A stretch of DNA of 64,000 nt from positions 556,501 through 620,500 of the forward strand of contig RCSZ01000011.1 of NCBI GenBank assembly GCA_014898425.1. The letters are read 5' to 3'. This document shows positions 1 through 12,500 of the stretch, piece after piece. Source of the stretch: Botryotinia globosa (taxonomy: Eukaryota > Ascomycota > Leotiomycetes > Helotiales > Sclerotiniaceae). The translations under genes were made by a program, and so were the position numbers. Each line of letters begins with the position of its first letter. Within the stretch, counting starts at the first letter, position 1. The notes under the pieces were generated by a model. That model was not told the origin of the DNA, ran no database searches, and saw only the letters and a program-made list of their open reading frames with translations.

Positions 1-301
1 GGTCTATGCAATTGTTTACCGTTCCAGCTTCCGAACTCATATCTTCAACCGAATGCCCTGTCCAGACCAAGTTAATTGGGGAAACAATAAAGAGAGGGGG
101 TGGATGAATGTCATTATAGAGACAAGTCTACTGTCTCCTCCCTGCTCTGCATAATCACGTCCATTTCCCAGGCGTGGCTAGTACCCAACGAAACCACAAT
201 TCCCGTGAAAACCCTGTATATGTCAAGTTTTTTTCCCTCTTGGTACGCACAAAGGCCTCGTAAATTGCATAAAAGCTTGTATGAGATTTCATTGTTTTGT
301 A
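1..301. other. GC-balanced left edge of the block
   Basis: This stretch has ordinary base composition, with many C and G bases and runs such as ggaccc-like words, unlike the A/T-only text that follows from about position 900. I see no recognisable protein domain. It is the left flank of the MITE at 302-619 and contains the target TA at 300-301. The contrast suggests the window begins at the border between unmutated DNA and the RIP-affected block. Confidence 0.6.
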
Positions 302-858
302 CGGAGGTCGCGGTCATTTTGGAAGAGACTAGGTAGCCCTGTAGATGCCTATAATTAAGCACTCTAATTAGTCATTATAAGGTATGCTAAATCAATTTTA
401 AACACATATCAGGCTTAACGAGCCTATAAGCTTCAAACTTCGAAATCCTGAGTTGATCTAAAGCCTAATTGAGCCTAGAATACAGACATTGCTAGCCTAT
501 TCGGGTAAAGCGGAGATCAATTTTTATAGATCCCGACTAAATCCAACGTATTATAAAGCCGTATAGCGTATACACCCTGAAAGAGTCTATAATCTCTTCC
601 AAAATGACCGCGACCTTCGTAGATATAGATGATTAAGTACAATTTCTTTTTGATTGAATCTCCTATGCATTTTCTAATTCTATTATTAGCTTTCCCAGAA
701 GAGTCTCCCTTCAGGAAAGCTTTATATATATCATTATCACCAAAAATTGTAGATATACTATATAAATTGATTGAAATATTGAATAAATGAAAAGAAAAAG
801 GGAAAAGAAAAGAAAAGAGGGAGAGTAAGCGAATGGAAAAAGAAAAGACGGCTTTCAA
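155..858 (-). pseudogene. possible coding remnant split by a MITE
   Basis: Read on the minus strand, an open frame runs from 858 to 622. If the MITE at 302-619 and one TA copy are ignored, the same frame continues from 299 down to a stop at 155-157. Both parts have mixed, protein-like composition (for example FYAIYEAFVRTKREKN in the left part). A frame that stays open exactly across the insertion site suggests the MITE landed in a gene or gene fragment. I recognise no family. A competing frame on the same strand (362 to 114) is also open, so chance is a real alternative. Confidence 0.25.
302..619. mobile_element. Tc1/mariner-derived MITE (318 bp)
   Basis: The left end reads cggaggtcgcggtcattttg and the right end is its inverted copy with one transition (cgaaggtcgcgg...). 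TA dinucleotides flank both sides (300-301 and 620-621), the Tc1/mariner target duplication. The same terminal repeat bounds the transposase-bearing element at 44501-52669, so this is most likely an internally deleted derivative mobilised in trans. The interior is non-coding as far as I can see. It retains normal GC content, so it escaped most of the mutation that eroded the rest of the window. Confidence 0.85.
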
Positions 859-859
859 A

Positions 860-1644
860 GCGTAAACTTATTTCGAATTGTTTAATCAGGGGTTACATTT
901 CTCTTTCATCCCTTATTATATTAATAAAAAGGTCTTATTAATTTATCTATTGTTTTAGGAATTCATTATTTTTTGATATTTTTTAATATGATTATTTATA
1001 GAATTATAAAAAAAGATATGTATTATATTTATTAATTATATATAATTTGATATATATTTTTTGGGTCAATTGTTTTTGAAATTATTTTTATTGATTTTAG
1101 TAATATATTTTTTATAATAATATTTTAATAATCAAAACTTTGTTTTCTTCATATATATTTTAATCATATTTTTATTATTTTCATTTTTATGAGTTAAACT
1201 TTTTTATAAATTTGAAAACTATATTCTTTTTATTAATATTATAATTTTTTATTTATAATTTGTTATATAATTATCTTTTATTGATTTTGACATAACTATC
1301 TCTTTTTTTTTAATTTTTGTTTATACTATTTATTCTTTTCGATGAAAATTGATTATTTAAATAATTTTTAAAATATTTAGAAATACATTTTATAATTTTA
1401 GTATATCAAATAATAATAAATTTCTTAGCTTTTTTCTTTCAATTATTATTTCCAAATTGTTCAAGTTTATAGAAAATCATTTTTATAAAAATAATTTAAT
1501 TTTTTTAATACATTTATATAAAAAAATTAAATTATATACGTATTAACGCAAGTACTAATATGATTATATGAATTATATTCCGATGATTTATATCAATTTA
1601 AAAAATAGGTATTTTAAATAAATCAATATTATTATATATATAAA
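860..1644. other. A/T-rich sequence, no feature recognised
   Basis: Base composition falls sharply here and stays A/T-dominated. I see no conserved frame, no copy elsewhere in the window and no structured repeat. Confidence 0.5.
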
Positions 1645-3097
1645 TTGATATTTATGTATAATCGATATCCCTATATCTTGTACAACCCTGTATCTTGCAC
1701 ACTTTTATTTCTTCTAAAAATAACATTTCAAAAATAATATATAATCAACTAATCATTATATTCTATTGAAAATTATAATATAAATATCGTAATATTATTT
1801 CTTTTATATAAAAATATAAAATTCTAATTCTAATTATTAATGAAATAGAAATTCTAATATTGAGTTTATTGAGATAAGAATATTGTATATTAATTTATTT
1901 AATAATAAAAATAATAAAAGTTTATTTTTAGAATGTTTTTATATAAATTTGAAAATATTTTGATATAAAGAATCAAAAAAAGTTATATTTAATATTAAAA
2001 ACTCGAAATTATATCAATATATAATAAGATTTCTAATAATTAGTTTTCTTTTTAATAAGAATCTTTAACGAATTGAATATTTATAGTATTTTGAAAAGAA
2101 ATTGATTATAATATATTATTTATATATTAATATTAATATTGAAATAATTAAAAACTATATTTTATTATATATTTATATATATAATTGATTATTGAAAGAA
2201 TATCAATATTTAAATATTAGGATTATATAATTAATAATAAAGAATTTTTATTGAAATATATTTTAAAAAGAAATTTTGAATATCATTTAAATTTTGAAAT
2301 CAATAAATAATAATTAATATTATAAAATTAAATTAAAATTGAATTTAAATTTCAAAATCCTTAGAAATATTATATAATTTGAAGACTTTTTAATAAATAA
2401 AATTCTTTTAAAAAAGAAAATATAATATTTCTAATTAAAAAAGAGATATATAATGAATTTCTTAATTAAAATATTAAAATAATTTATTTTAGTTATTATT
2501 ATTTTCTTTTATATATTTTTCTATAATATAATTATTAAAATTTCTAAGTAATATTTTATTTTGATATTATTTATTATTATTATATTATATATTTTCTAAT
2601 ACATAAAAATATAACTTTATAAATTGAATTTAAATATTTGATTTTTTTAAAAAAGATTATAAATAAATATATTATAATATTTTAAAAACAATTATTTTTA
2701 AATCATTTTTCTTTTTCTTAAAGTTATATAAAATTTAAAGTTTTATATAAAACTTGATTATTTATATTTTTTGAAATTTTAAATTTTAAATTAATAATAA
2801 TAATAAAAAAGAATATAAAAAACTATTTTTTAATTATATAATTCATTTTAATATATGGTTTTTATTATATTATTAATATCTTAGAATAATGTTATTGAAA
2901 ATCAATTAATATTTAATTTAATATTTCAAATCTTTTAAAGTTTTAATATTTTTTTGAATAAATATAAAGTCTTATTAGTTTAATTTTAAAACTGTTATAG
3001 TGATATTTGAATTTAAAATTGATTTTTGATTTAATAAGTCAAAATGTACAAGATACAGGGATGTGCGAGATGTAGGAATATCGGTTATATATATCAA
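1645..3097. mobile_element. DNA-transposon-like element with long inverted ends
   Basis: The sequence at 1645-1705 (core atccctatatcttgtacaac) returns as an inverted copy at 3041-3097 (core on the minus strand tcctacatctcgcacatccc). The arms match over about 50 bp, mostly with C/T differences plus a small indel. Terminal inverted repeats about 1.4 kb apart indicate a cut-and-paste transposon remnant. The interior is A/T-only with no recognisable transposase. Exact ends and the target duplication are unclear, so the superfamily is not assigned. Confidence 0.6.
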
Positions 3098-4161
3098 TGT
3101 AAGTTTAATTAAATTTCTATGAATTTATAAAACTTTAAAAAACCAATGAAATGTAATGTTAATTTATTAAAAATTAAAGATTATTAGAATCTTTATATAT
3201 ATAGAATTTTTTTTATTAACATTAATTTACTAAATTCACAGACTATGTTATTAGAATAAATAAATATAAATTTTATTATATAATTTAAAATAATATATTA
3301 ATATTAATAAAAGTTTCGTTTTGTTTTTAAAGCTTTTGGGATATTAAATTAATTATTAGAAAAAATTGATAATTTTCCTCTTTTTTCAATTTTTTCAATC
3401 AAGCTTTCGATAAAAGAATAAACTTTAGTTTATTTCGATATTAGAATTTAATTAAATATAGAAAGAAATCTAATTTATTTATATATAATCATAATTTAAT
3501 TATATTTGTAGTTTATCTTTATTATAATAAATAAATGAAAATTGTTTATATTATATTGAAATGTAATATTCACAATACTCCGAATCATATTAAAAAACAA
3601 TAGATTTCTTTTTAATAGATCAAAAAGAATTATTATTATTAATAATAATAAAAAGTAGTTTTTTTTCATTAAATAGAATAATTCAAATGATTTTGTTATT
3701 ATTTTCATTCATTTTATAATTAAAGAATTTAATATAAATTAAACATTTTTAATTTCAAAATATATTTTATCAACAACATAAACTCTGTTGATCATTATTA
3801 TATATAAAATAAATTAACTCTTTTTGATATTGAAGTATAAAATTTATTTTCAAATAGTATAACTCAAGATTTATCAAATATATATATGTTTTGAAATTTT
3901 TTAATATTATTAGATATAATTATTTTTAGAAAAGTTTAAAAACTAATCATAATTATAATTCAAATAAAAGATTCAGTAAAAATATTGAGAAATATAAAAT
4001 ATATAAAATATATAAAATATATAAAATATATAAAATATATAAAATTAATTATGAAATCTAGAAATTCCTTTCTAAATCATATCAAAAATCCTCATAGAAA
4101 ATATTATAAAAAAATTAAATAACATTATAACATTTATAATAATCATATCTTTGTTTTTAAT
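3098..4161. other. A/T-rich sequence without recognised gene
   Basis: Apart from the 9-bp tandem at 3996-4044 I see nothing definable. Short open frames on either strand are low-complexity (Ile, Asn, Lys, Phe) as expected from composition alone. Confidence 0.5.
3996..4044. repeat. 9-bp tandem repeat
   Basis: The unit aaaatatat repeats about five times without interruption. Confidence 0.8.
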
Positions 4162-4314
4162 TGTTACAAGTATCGATATAAAACTGACATCAGGCCGATC
4201 ATTATCTCGATACTGAAGAGTTTCTATATATATAAAACTTCAGAAAAAGGTTTCGAAGGAATTAAGAAAAAGTTTTATAATAAGCTTTTATCTATATTTA
4301 TATTAATTCTAATA
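4162..4314 (+). repeat. LTR, family shared with 14458 and 17360
   Basis: A 153-bp block ending ...ttctaata, where other copies end ...tcgtca or ...cttgtca. The terminal CA of this copy has become TA, as RIP would do. Confidence 0.55.
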
Positions 4315-6011
4315 ATTCTTTTTATTCAATTGATTAAAGAAAACTATTGATCAGTTTCTAGAAATAATTTCAAAAAATTTATATCAATTATTGAAAACAA
4401 ATATTAATATAAAATCAATAAATAAATAAAACTTTATAAATTTAAATAGTTTTCTCAGAAGCCATAAAAGAGATTTTATTTCTTTTATAATTATACTTAA
4501 AACAGAACAATTAAATTAACTATTTACTAAATGATTTTTGAGATTTAATATGATAAATAATGTAAAAAAATATTATTTTATTTATAAAAATATTTGACAT
4601 TGATATCTATATAATTAAATTTCTTATATTATTGAGTAAAATATTTATATATAAAAATTAATAATAAATAGTATATATGATTATTATCAAAAAAGATTAA
4701 ATTCAAAAAATAAAAAGATTTGTATTCAAGATTTTATTTCTAATAATTAACAAAGAGTTTAAAATTTTATTGAAATTATCTAAATTATTGAGTAATATTA
4801 TAAAATATTTTTAATACAATTCCAATATTATTAATAATAAACTACAAATCAAATCTAAAGTTGAATATATCATATAAAGTATTAATATCAATCAACATAT
4901 CAATTATTTTATTATTTTTAATATTTATATATCTTAATAATTATTTGATATAAATATTATATATTTATATTGTATTCTAAATTATATAAGATATCTATTA
5001 AAAAACTTCAATATATTATTCTAAATGTATTAGATTATCAATAAATTATTGATATATAATCAAATATATTTTAAATTTATATTCATTAATATTTAAATTA
5101 AATATCAAAATCTTTATTATATATTGATGATTTTAATATCAAAAATATGAAAGATTGGATTAATAAATCTCAAATTATATATTATATATTATATATTTTA
5201 ATAAATAACATAATCATGTTCAATATACATTTATTTCTATTGATATATTATTCTAATCTATCTGAAAATGTTATAATTTTATTATTCAAAAGAAATATTT
5301 ATTATTTTTTAAATTCTTTCTATATTAATTTTTTTATTAATTTTTATAATGAAATTAATATAATATTTATAAATAAAACATAATAATCGAAGTTCAAACT
5401 AGAGGATGATAAAAGAAGATTTAAAAGTTTAAATTTTGATTTTGAAAATCTATTTATTTTTAATATTATAATTTCAAATGATTATAGAAAAAATAATATA
5501 TTAAATTAAAGAATATGTAGTATCAGTAATATTGATATAAAATATAAATCTTAATTTGATGTTTTTTAAGAATGAATGAAAAAAAATCAGAATTATTCAT
5601 TAAATTAATAATACTTTAATAAAAGTCTTATTAATAAACTCAATATATCTTTTAATTACAACAATAATTATAGTAATTTAATTTATATAATTTAATTTAG
5701 AGGCTTCAATTTTTCGTTTTTTTTTAATAAAAGAGAAAGGGGATCATACTAATAATAATAGTTTTCTATAATAAGAGTATTAATAAATTAAGAATAATCT
5801 TAATAAAACTATTAATACAAAATATAATATATTAAATCTTTATAAAAAAGATTAAAATATATCTATCAAATATTAGTTTTCTATTAAATTACATTTCAAA
5901 TTAATAAAAAGCCAGTTATAATTCGGTTTTATCTATTATAATAATAAAATTAATAATAAGATTATTATTATTCTTAATATATTCAAAGCTAGAATTGCTA
6001 TATTTTTCAGA
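4162..6011 (+). mobile_element. 5' part of a gypsy-like LTR element
   Basis: Positions 4162-4314 resemble the LTRs at 14458-14592 and 17360-17518. They share a start of the tgtt... type, the block around aggccgatcatta, a TA-rich run and the stretch agaaaaag. The interior begins attctttttatt, the same bases that follow the 5' LTR at 14592 and the gypsy 5' LTR at 56421. I could not find the matching 3' LTR. The element appears to end at the R1 copy starting at 6012. No polymerase motif was recognised. The open frame at 5147-5383 is Ile/Asn/Leu-rich and looks like degenerate sequence. Confidence 0.5.
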
Positions 6012-7403
6012 TCGATATAATATCCCAAAATCGAGGTATCTTTGTATTTTCGATTTTATTATATAGAAGTAACTCTTTATATTTTTTATAAATCTTTTTA
6101 TTTAATTCAATAATTATTTTTGTAATAATATTGTTGGGTAATAGGTTTATAATTCCGGATTGTTTTTTGTAATTATTAAACTCTAGATTTATATATTTAT
6201 TAGATTTAGAATTTTTATTTAATTTTAATTAATTTTATATAGTTAAAAGAAAGAGAAATAGAATAAATATTTAAATATTTTTTCTTTTTGAAATCGATTA
6301 TTATAATCAAAATATTATTTCGAGTATATTAAATATTATCAAAAAGCAGTTTGATGTTTTCAAATATGATATAAAAAGCAAATGTATAATTGTTACAAAT
6401 TTTATAATATTATTCGATATTTTTGTAATATTTTATATAAATATATTTAATATAATCTTTGCAAAGAAACTTATTAGTTTTATAATTAATTTTTTAATTA
6501 TTATTGTTTTTATTAATATTATTATTCTTTTTATATTTTTTAATATTTATATCTAATTTTTTGTTTATATTATATTTATTATTAATTCAAAAATCTTGAT
6601 AAAGGTGATTAAATTTGATAATACAAATAGTATTAAAAATAATATTTTTTTTAAATTTAGAAATATATAATTTGAGAAAAATTTTTATAGCTTTATATTA
6701 AAAAGAAATTTTATTTTGAATTATATTTAATATTAAAATTAAAGATTATTTATTAAATACAAACTTTTAGTTTTAATTAATCAATTCCTTATCTTTATTC
6801 TCCAATAATATTTTGAAGAAATTATTGAAGATTTCTTTTTGATTGATATCCCAATAATCTTGTTTATAATTACAAATTGAATTATTATCTTTACATCTAA
6901 TAATATTTGTAATCTATTTTATAATAAATATAATCAATAAAAAGTATTATAAATACTAAATACTATATTTCAAATTATTCTAAAGATTTAATATAATTAT
7001 ATAATTATAGAAATTTCTATTTCCTTTATAAATCTAAATAATAAAGTAATTATAATAAATAAGGTTTTTATTTTTAATAAAAATTTAATATAAACAAAAA
7101 AGTATTTAGTTATTATCAAATCCTTTAATTATAAAATCAGTGAATATTTCGATAGAATCATTTGGATTATTTTATTTATTGAGATAGTTTGTTTTTTATT
7201 TTTTTTAATATTAATAGTTTTTCAAATCAATTAAAAAAAAGTATACTGTAATTTAATATAATTTAAATTGCTAAGAATATTATTCCCTTTTTAAATATAT
7301 TTAACTCTCTCTCTATATTTATTGTGATTATTGAATAAATATATATAAAGGATTAATAAATATTAATTGTATAATACTATCTAAATATACTAATTATTAT
7401 AAT

Positions 7404-7634
7404 TCATTTAAAATTAAATATAATAAATATTTTATTATTCTTTAATACAAGAATAATATTATAATATTTCTTATTAAAAATAAGTTTAAAATTATTTGAA
7501 AAGTAGAAAAGATTTAATATAAAATAGCTAATATATTTATTGAATTTTCTAAAATAAAGATATCTAATATTCCTACAATTATAAAACCTATCAACAAATA
7601 TAAATATATTATTATTATTATTTAATACAAACAA
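7404..7634 (-). pseudogene. R1 conserved frame, segment c
   Basis: This 76-residue open frame is homologous to the frames at 22512-22769, 30973-31236 and 50354-50617. Shared pieces include LNNNNNIF, RYLYFRKFNKYI and FNKKYYNIILVLKNNK. Conservation of one frame in four diverged copies indicates that it was once coding. I recognise no domain. The start codon is not conserved with the other copies, and this is a fragment of a decayed gene. Confidence 0.6.
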
Positions 7635-8130
7635 ATTAGATTTATTCCTATTATTAATTAAATTCTAATTTAAGATTAAATATAAGCTCTTATAATTATA
7701 ATCCAAATGTCCATTCTTCTCTAAATAAAAGCCTTTAAATTATATTCAAAAACAAATAAAGGAAAGAATAAGGATACCCCTTATCATATACAAAATCTTA
7801 ATAAACTTAATACATTTAATTCTGAAAATATATTTTATTAATATCAATACAATATAATAAGTTTTATAATAAAATCTATAATCAATAGATCTAATAATAT
7901 AATTTTTAAATCTATTAGATTAATATTAATAGAAATATTTTTATATATATAATAATTTTTGTAATTTCTAATATTCAACAAATTGATATTTTTATATTAA
8001 AAAATTCTAAACAATTATTAATATATAAATATAAAACTATTTGAGCTATAATTATTATACTTCAATAGATTTCTAGAATTTTAAAAACCCTGAAGAATTA
8101 GATTGCCTTTGAATTATAATATATATATAT

Positions 8131-8217
8131 AAAGATATTGGTTTATATATATTATATATAAAGATATTGGTTTATATATATTATATATAAAGATATTGGT
8201 TTATATATATAATAATA
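8131..8217. repeat. 29-bp tandem repeat, 3 copies
   Basis: Units start at 8131, 8160 and 8189 and carry aaagatattggtttatatat. Other R1 copies have only one or two related blocks here, so this is a copy-specific expansion. Confidence 0.8.
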
Positions 8218-8548
8218 TTGCTTTATATATAATAAAAATCTTTTCTAAACTGATATAAATAGAAATATTATATTCAATTTATACTATTAATCAAATAATA
8301 ATGAGGTAATAGATTATATATTCTATTTAATTTCATTATTTTGATATTTGATAGAGGGAGATTTCAACATTTAATATTATATATTTGAACTAAAAATATA
8401 ATCTAAATACAAAGATTAAGATTTAGTATATTGATTTAGTAATAATAATATAAACTTTATTAATATTTTTAACAAATCTATATACAAAGTTGATTATATT
8501 ATCAACCTTATCTTTTCAAATATTCTTTTTATTAATATTATTATTAAG

Positions 8549-9042
8549 GAAGATATATACTAGCCGTCGGGGAAAAAGAATTTTTCAAACCATGGATTCG
8601 TAGAAGCTTTTTCTCTTATTTCTTTAATCTTTATAAAAGCCAACCCCCAAACCCTTGATTCTTGCTATATTCGAGATTTAATTATAAATAATAATGACCT
8701 ACTTATATAAAGAATTGTAGTTATTTTATTAAGATTTATGAAAAGCTTTTAGTATAAACTCCAAAAATAGATTTCTATCTGAAACAAAAAGAATTTCTAT
8801 AATTTATGTAATATATTTATAGAAATCTTGAAAAGAAAAATTATATTATATAAAATAATATAAACTATAGTTTTATTATAAAAGATATTATATTATTAAA
8901 AAGTATTTATTATTATTAATATTATTATAATTTTAAAATTTATTTTAGGATTTTTGAAAAGAAATATATTAATATTCAAATTTTAATATAAAATCTTTTT
9001 TGAATAATTTTCTTTTTATATACAAACTATTATATTATTAAA
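8549..9042. other. unclassified sequence between R1-D and repeat E1
   Basis: It starts with a less eroded patch (about 8561-8700, with tagccgtcgggg and caacccccaaaccc) and then becomes A/T-only. No frame or repeat partner was found inside the window. It may be the exposed edge of another element. Confidence 0.4.
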
Positions 9043-9505
9043 GGCCTGCGAGCCCCTGAACCCCTTGCTTTTTGAAAAAGTATTATATAATTATATTTAT
9101 AATTATAAAAATCTAAAAAAGAAATTTTATTGAAAGCTTGCAAACAAAGTCGGTTTACCTTTTTTTATTCAGATTTTTTAATTTTATTCAGATTTTTTAA
9201 TTTTATTTAGATTTTTTAATTTTATTCAGATTTTAGTGGGTTACTTCACATCAGATCATCAATTATACTATTGAACTATAAAAACTATAATATTAAAATA
9301 ATTTTTATTAATATTAGATCAACTACATTCAATATAAACCTCTTTTAATTGATTATATAAACTCTAATTATATTTATATTATTTCAATTTCAATCCTTTA
9401 TAAAAACCTCAATTTTGAAACTAACAATATAAAAAATATATTATTTGAAAGCCCTTAATCTCTTATATATAATTACCACTTTTTTCTTTTTCATTCAATT
9501 CATAT
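9043..9505 (+). repeat. repeat E, copy 1
   Basis: It begins ggcctgcgagcccctgaacc and matches 52776-53221 in the same orientation over about 450 bp, with transitions predominating. The first 30 bp are strikingly GC-rich while the rest is A/T-rich. Near 9130-9160 both copies carry gtcggtttacct. No coding frame is visible. Size and the sharp ends would fit a solo LTR or a non-autonomous element, but I see no diagnostic termini. Confidence 0.65.
9168..9234. repeat. 19-bp tandem repeat inside E1
   Basis: The unit ttcagattttttaatttta occurs about 3.5 times. The homologous site in E2 (around 52918) has only about 1.5 units, so the array changed length after the copies separated. Confidence 0.8.
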
Positions 9506-9599
9506 CCTCAATTTATATAAAAAGTTATTCAATTCAATACACAACCTTAAAAAGAATTGATAAAATAAAAAGAAAAAGAATACTTTTATTAATTAGAAT

Positions 9600-12500
9600 T
9601 CAAGAAATCGATTGATATAATTATTTTTGAATTATTTCAAAAATTAGAATTTATATTCATTATTAAAATATTTCAATATATTCAAATAATAAATCGCTTT
9701 TAATATTTAATCTTTTATTATTCTAATGCTTTAATATTCAATGTTTTTATTCTTAATAGTAAATAGAAACAATATTTGATAAATTATAAGATATAAAATA
9801 TTTCTTATTTGAATATATATAGTAAAACAAAGCTTAATATTATTTAATCTAATATTGATTAAAGAAATGTTGAAATCTTAAAAGAATATTATAATAAAAG
9901 TAGTTTTTTATATCAAAAGAATATTTTTGATTATTCAAATAAATATTTATTCAAAAAGATTAATATATTATTTTATTCAAAAGAAGATGATAAGATCATA
10001 ATTAATATATTAAATATAAAATAGTTTAATTTTATTATGATACTATATCTTTATTCTATAAATAAAAAAAGAAATAATATAAATAATTATTATTTTGTAT
10101 AATACTGAAATCTAAAAATTATCAATTGTTTTTGTAAAATTATCAATATAATATATAATTATTCTAACTTTAATAGTTTAAATTATTATATATCTTTTGA
10201 AAATAAAATTATAATTAAATTAGATTTTTAATTATTTTAAAATTAATTATATTTTTTTTTAATAATAATAATTGATTTTATAATAGGGTTTTTATTAATA
10301 ATGTAATAGGGGGTATAATTATCTTTCTTTTTAATTAAATATATTATTTCAAAAATTTTAAAAGTAAAAATAACTTTATTATTATTATTTCACTTTAGAG
10401 TTCTTTTTGTATTATTTATTAGAATAAAAATATCAAAGTTTAAGAATTTAAAGATTTAATAAAAATATAAATTATTAATATATTTGAAATGGAATTCAAT
10501 ATTTCATAAAATAAGTTTTATTAAATATAATATATATAATATTAAAAAGAAAAAGGAGTTTTAAAATATTTTATATTTTATATTATAATTTGATGTAATC
10601 AAGTTTCTTTATTTTATTTGAATGAATTGATTGATAAAAACAAATTATATTAGTTTTAAAAGAGTTAGAAATTAATTTGTTTAATTATTCTTTTTAATAA
10701 TTGTTATTTTAGAAAGGTATTAAAGCTTTTTTTAGATAGTTATGGTGATTATAATAATTTTTGATTTTTAGAAGAAGATGATTTCTATATTATAAATGAA
10801 ATTGGTAATTAAATTTATAATAGTTTTTTTGGGTAGAGTTTTTTTATATTGTAAGATGAAAATTCTATTCGTTAATATAATTCTTTTTAGATTTTTTGAG
10901 ATATCAAAGATAAAAGTAATTAATTTTTAAAAGCAAATAGATTTTTTTTTTTTTTAATTTTAAGTAATATGGTAATTTTATTGAGTTTTTAGGTATATGA
11001 AAAGAAATTGAATATTATATAATGATTGTATAAATTAGAAATAAAATATTTAATTATTGATTAATAGGTTTTCAATATATATATTTTAATGTAATCTATT
11101 TCTAATGAAATGTTGAAAATTTCGATTACATTATATTCTATTTTTTTATTGCTATAAATAAAGATTTTTTTAAAATATTCAATTTATTTCAATTTTTGAA
11201 TAGATTCTATTCAAAATTATTTGTAATAATAAAACAAATAAGAATTTTTTTATATAGAGTTTCAATCTTTTTTATATTATTTTTGATAAGAATATTATTA
11301 ATATATAAAAGTAGTGATTTTAGATTAATCTTTAGTTTATATTAATTAATAATTTTATAAAGCTTTTTATTGTTTTTGATTTTATTTATAATATTTTTTT
11401 AGTAATTATATTATATTTGATATATTACATAAAAGAAACCGAATTATTGATAGAATTTCTTTTTCAAACAATATATTTATAAAAGTAATTTGAATGAGTT
11501 TTTTTATATTCAAAGATTTATTAAAATATTACTTTTCTATTTTATTCATTAGATTTGTTAGTTATTTATATAACAAAGTTTATTATTATTATAAAAATTA
11601 TAATATATATTTTAATCGTTTTTTTATTAATTTAAAAAAATCCAAGAAATAAATTATATCAATTTAAATTAAAGCAAAAACTTTATTTAATTTTGATTTC
11701 AGGACTTTATAATAATATTATTACTTATATCAATCTAGAAAAGATTCTTATTATTAATAAATCAATATTATTATATATAAAAATGTATACCTTTATATAC
11801 ATAAATTATAATCCAAAACTAATTAGATTTTTTAAAGTTTATAAAATTCTAGAAATTAATTGATATATAATAATTGTAATCTAAATTGTTTTATATTTAT
11901 ATATTTATAAATATTTAGAATTTTTGACTATATATGATATCAATTTATTAGAAATCAAAAATTATAAAAATTCTTATATATATAGAAATATTTCTATTGA
12001 TAATAATCCAATAGATTTGAAAATTATATTATTTGAATAATCGAATATAGATTTTATATTAATATTAATAAAAGTTTCATTTTATTCTGAAAATATTTAA
12101 TTTATTAAAACTAAATATTAAAAAAAAATCCGTTTTTCTTTTTTTATAGAAATCTTTAATAATGAAAGGATAAATATTTGAATTATAACTATAAAAGTTT
12201 TGAATTGTTTTTGAATTAAAATTTAATTAAATATAAAAAAAACTTTTATTTACTTATATATAATAATAATCTTATTATCTTTATGTTGAATAATAGATAT
12301 TATAATTATAAAGATATTAATTATTTCTATTTTTATAAATTCGATAATCAAATTGATTATTTTATATTAGATTTTCTTAATTTTCCAAATAATATTAAGG
12401 TTATTTTTAATAAATCAAAAAAATACTATTATTTTATTACAATAAAATAATAAATATCCATTATAATTGATTTCAAACAATTTATAATAATCAATATATT

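Larger units (their letters stand above)
6012..8548 (-). mobile_element. R1 family copy D (partial)
   Basis: The reverse complement follows the right-hand ~2.5 kb of the complete R1 copy at 45915-52027 in order. This includes the terminal segment ending in an Ile-Pro-Arg-Phe-Trp-like stretch near 6020-6050 and the conserved frame at 7404-7634. The copy stops at about 8548, where unrelated GC-richer sequence begins, so the part carrying the (TAG)n end is missing. Differences from other copies are mainly transitions plus small tandem expansions (see 8131). Confidence 0.8.
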
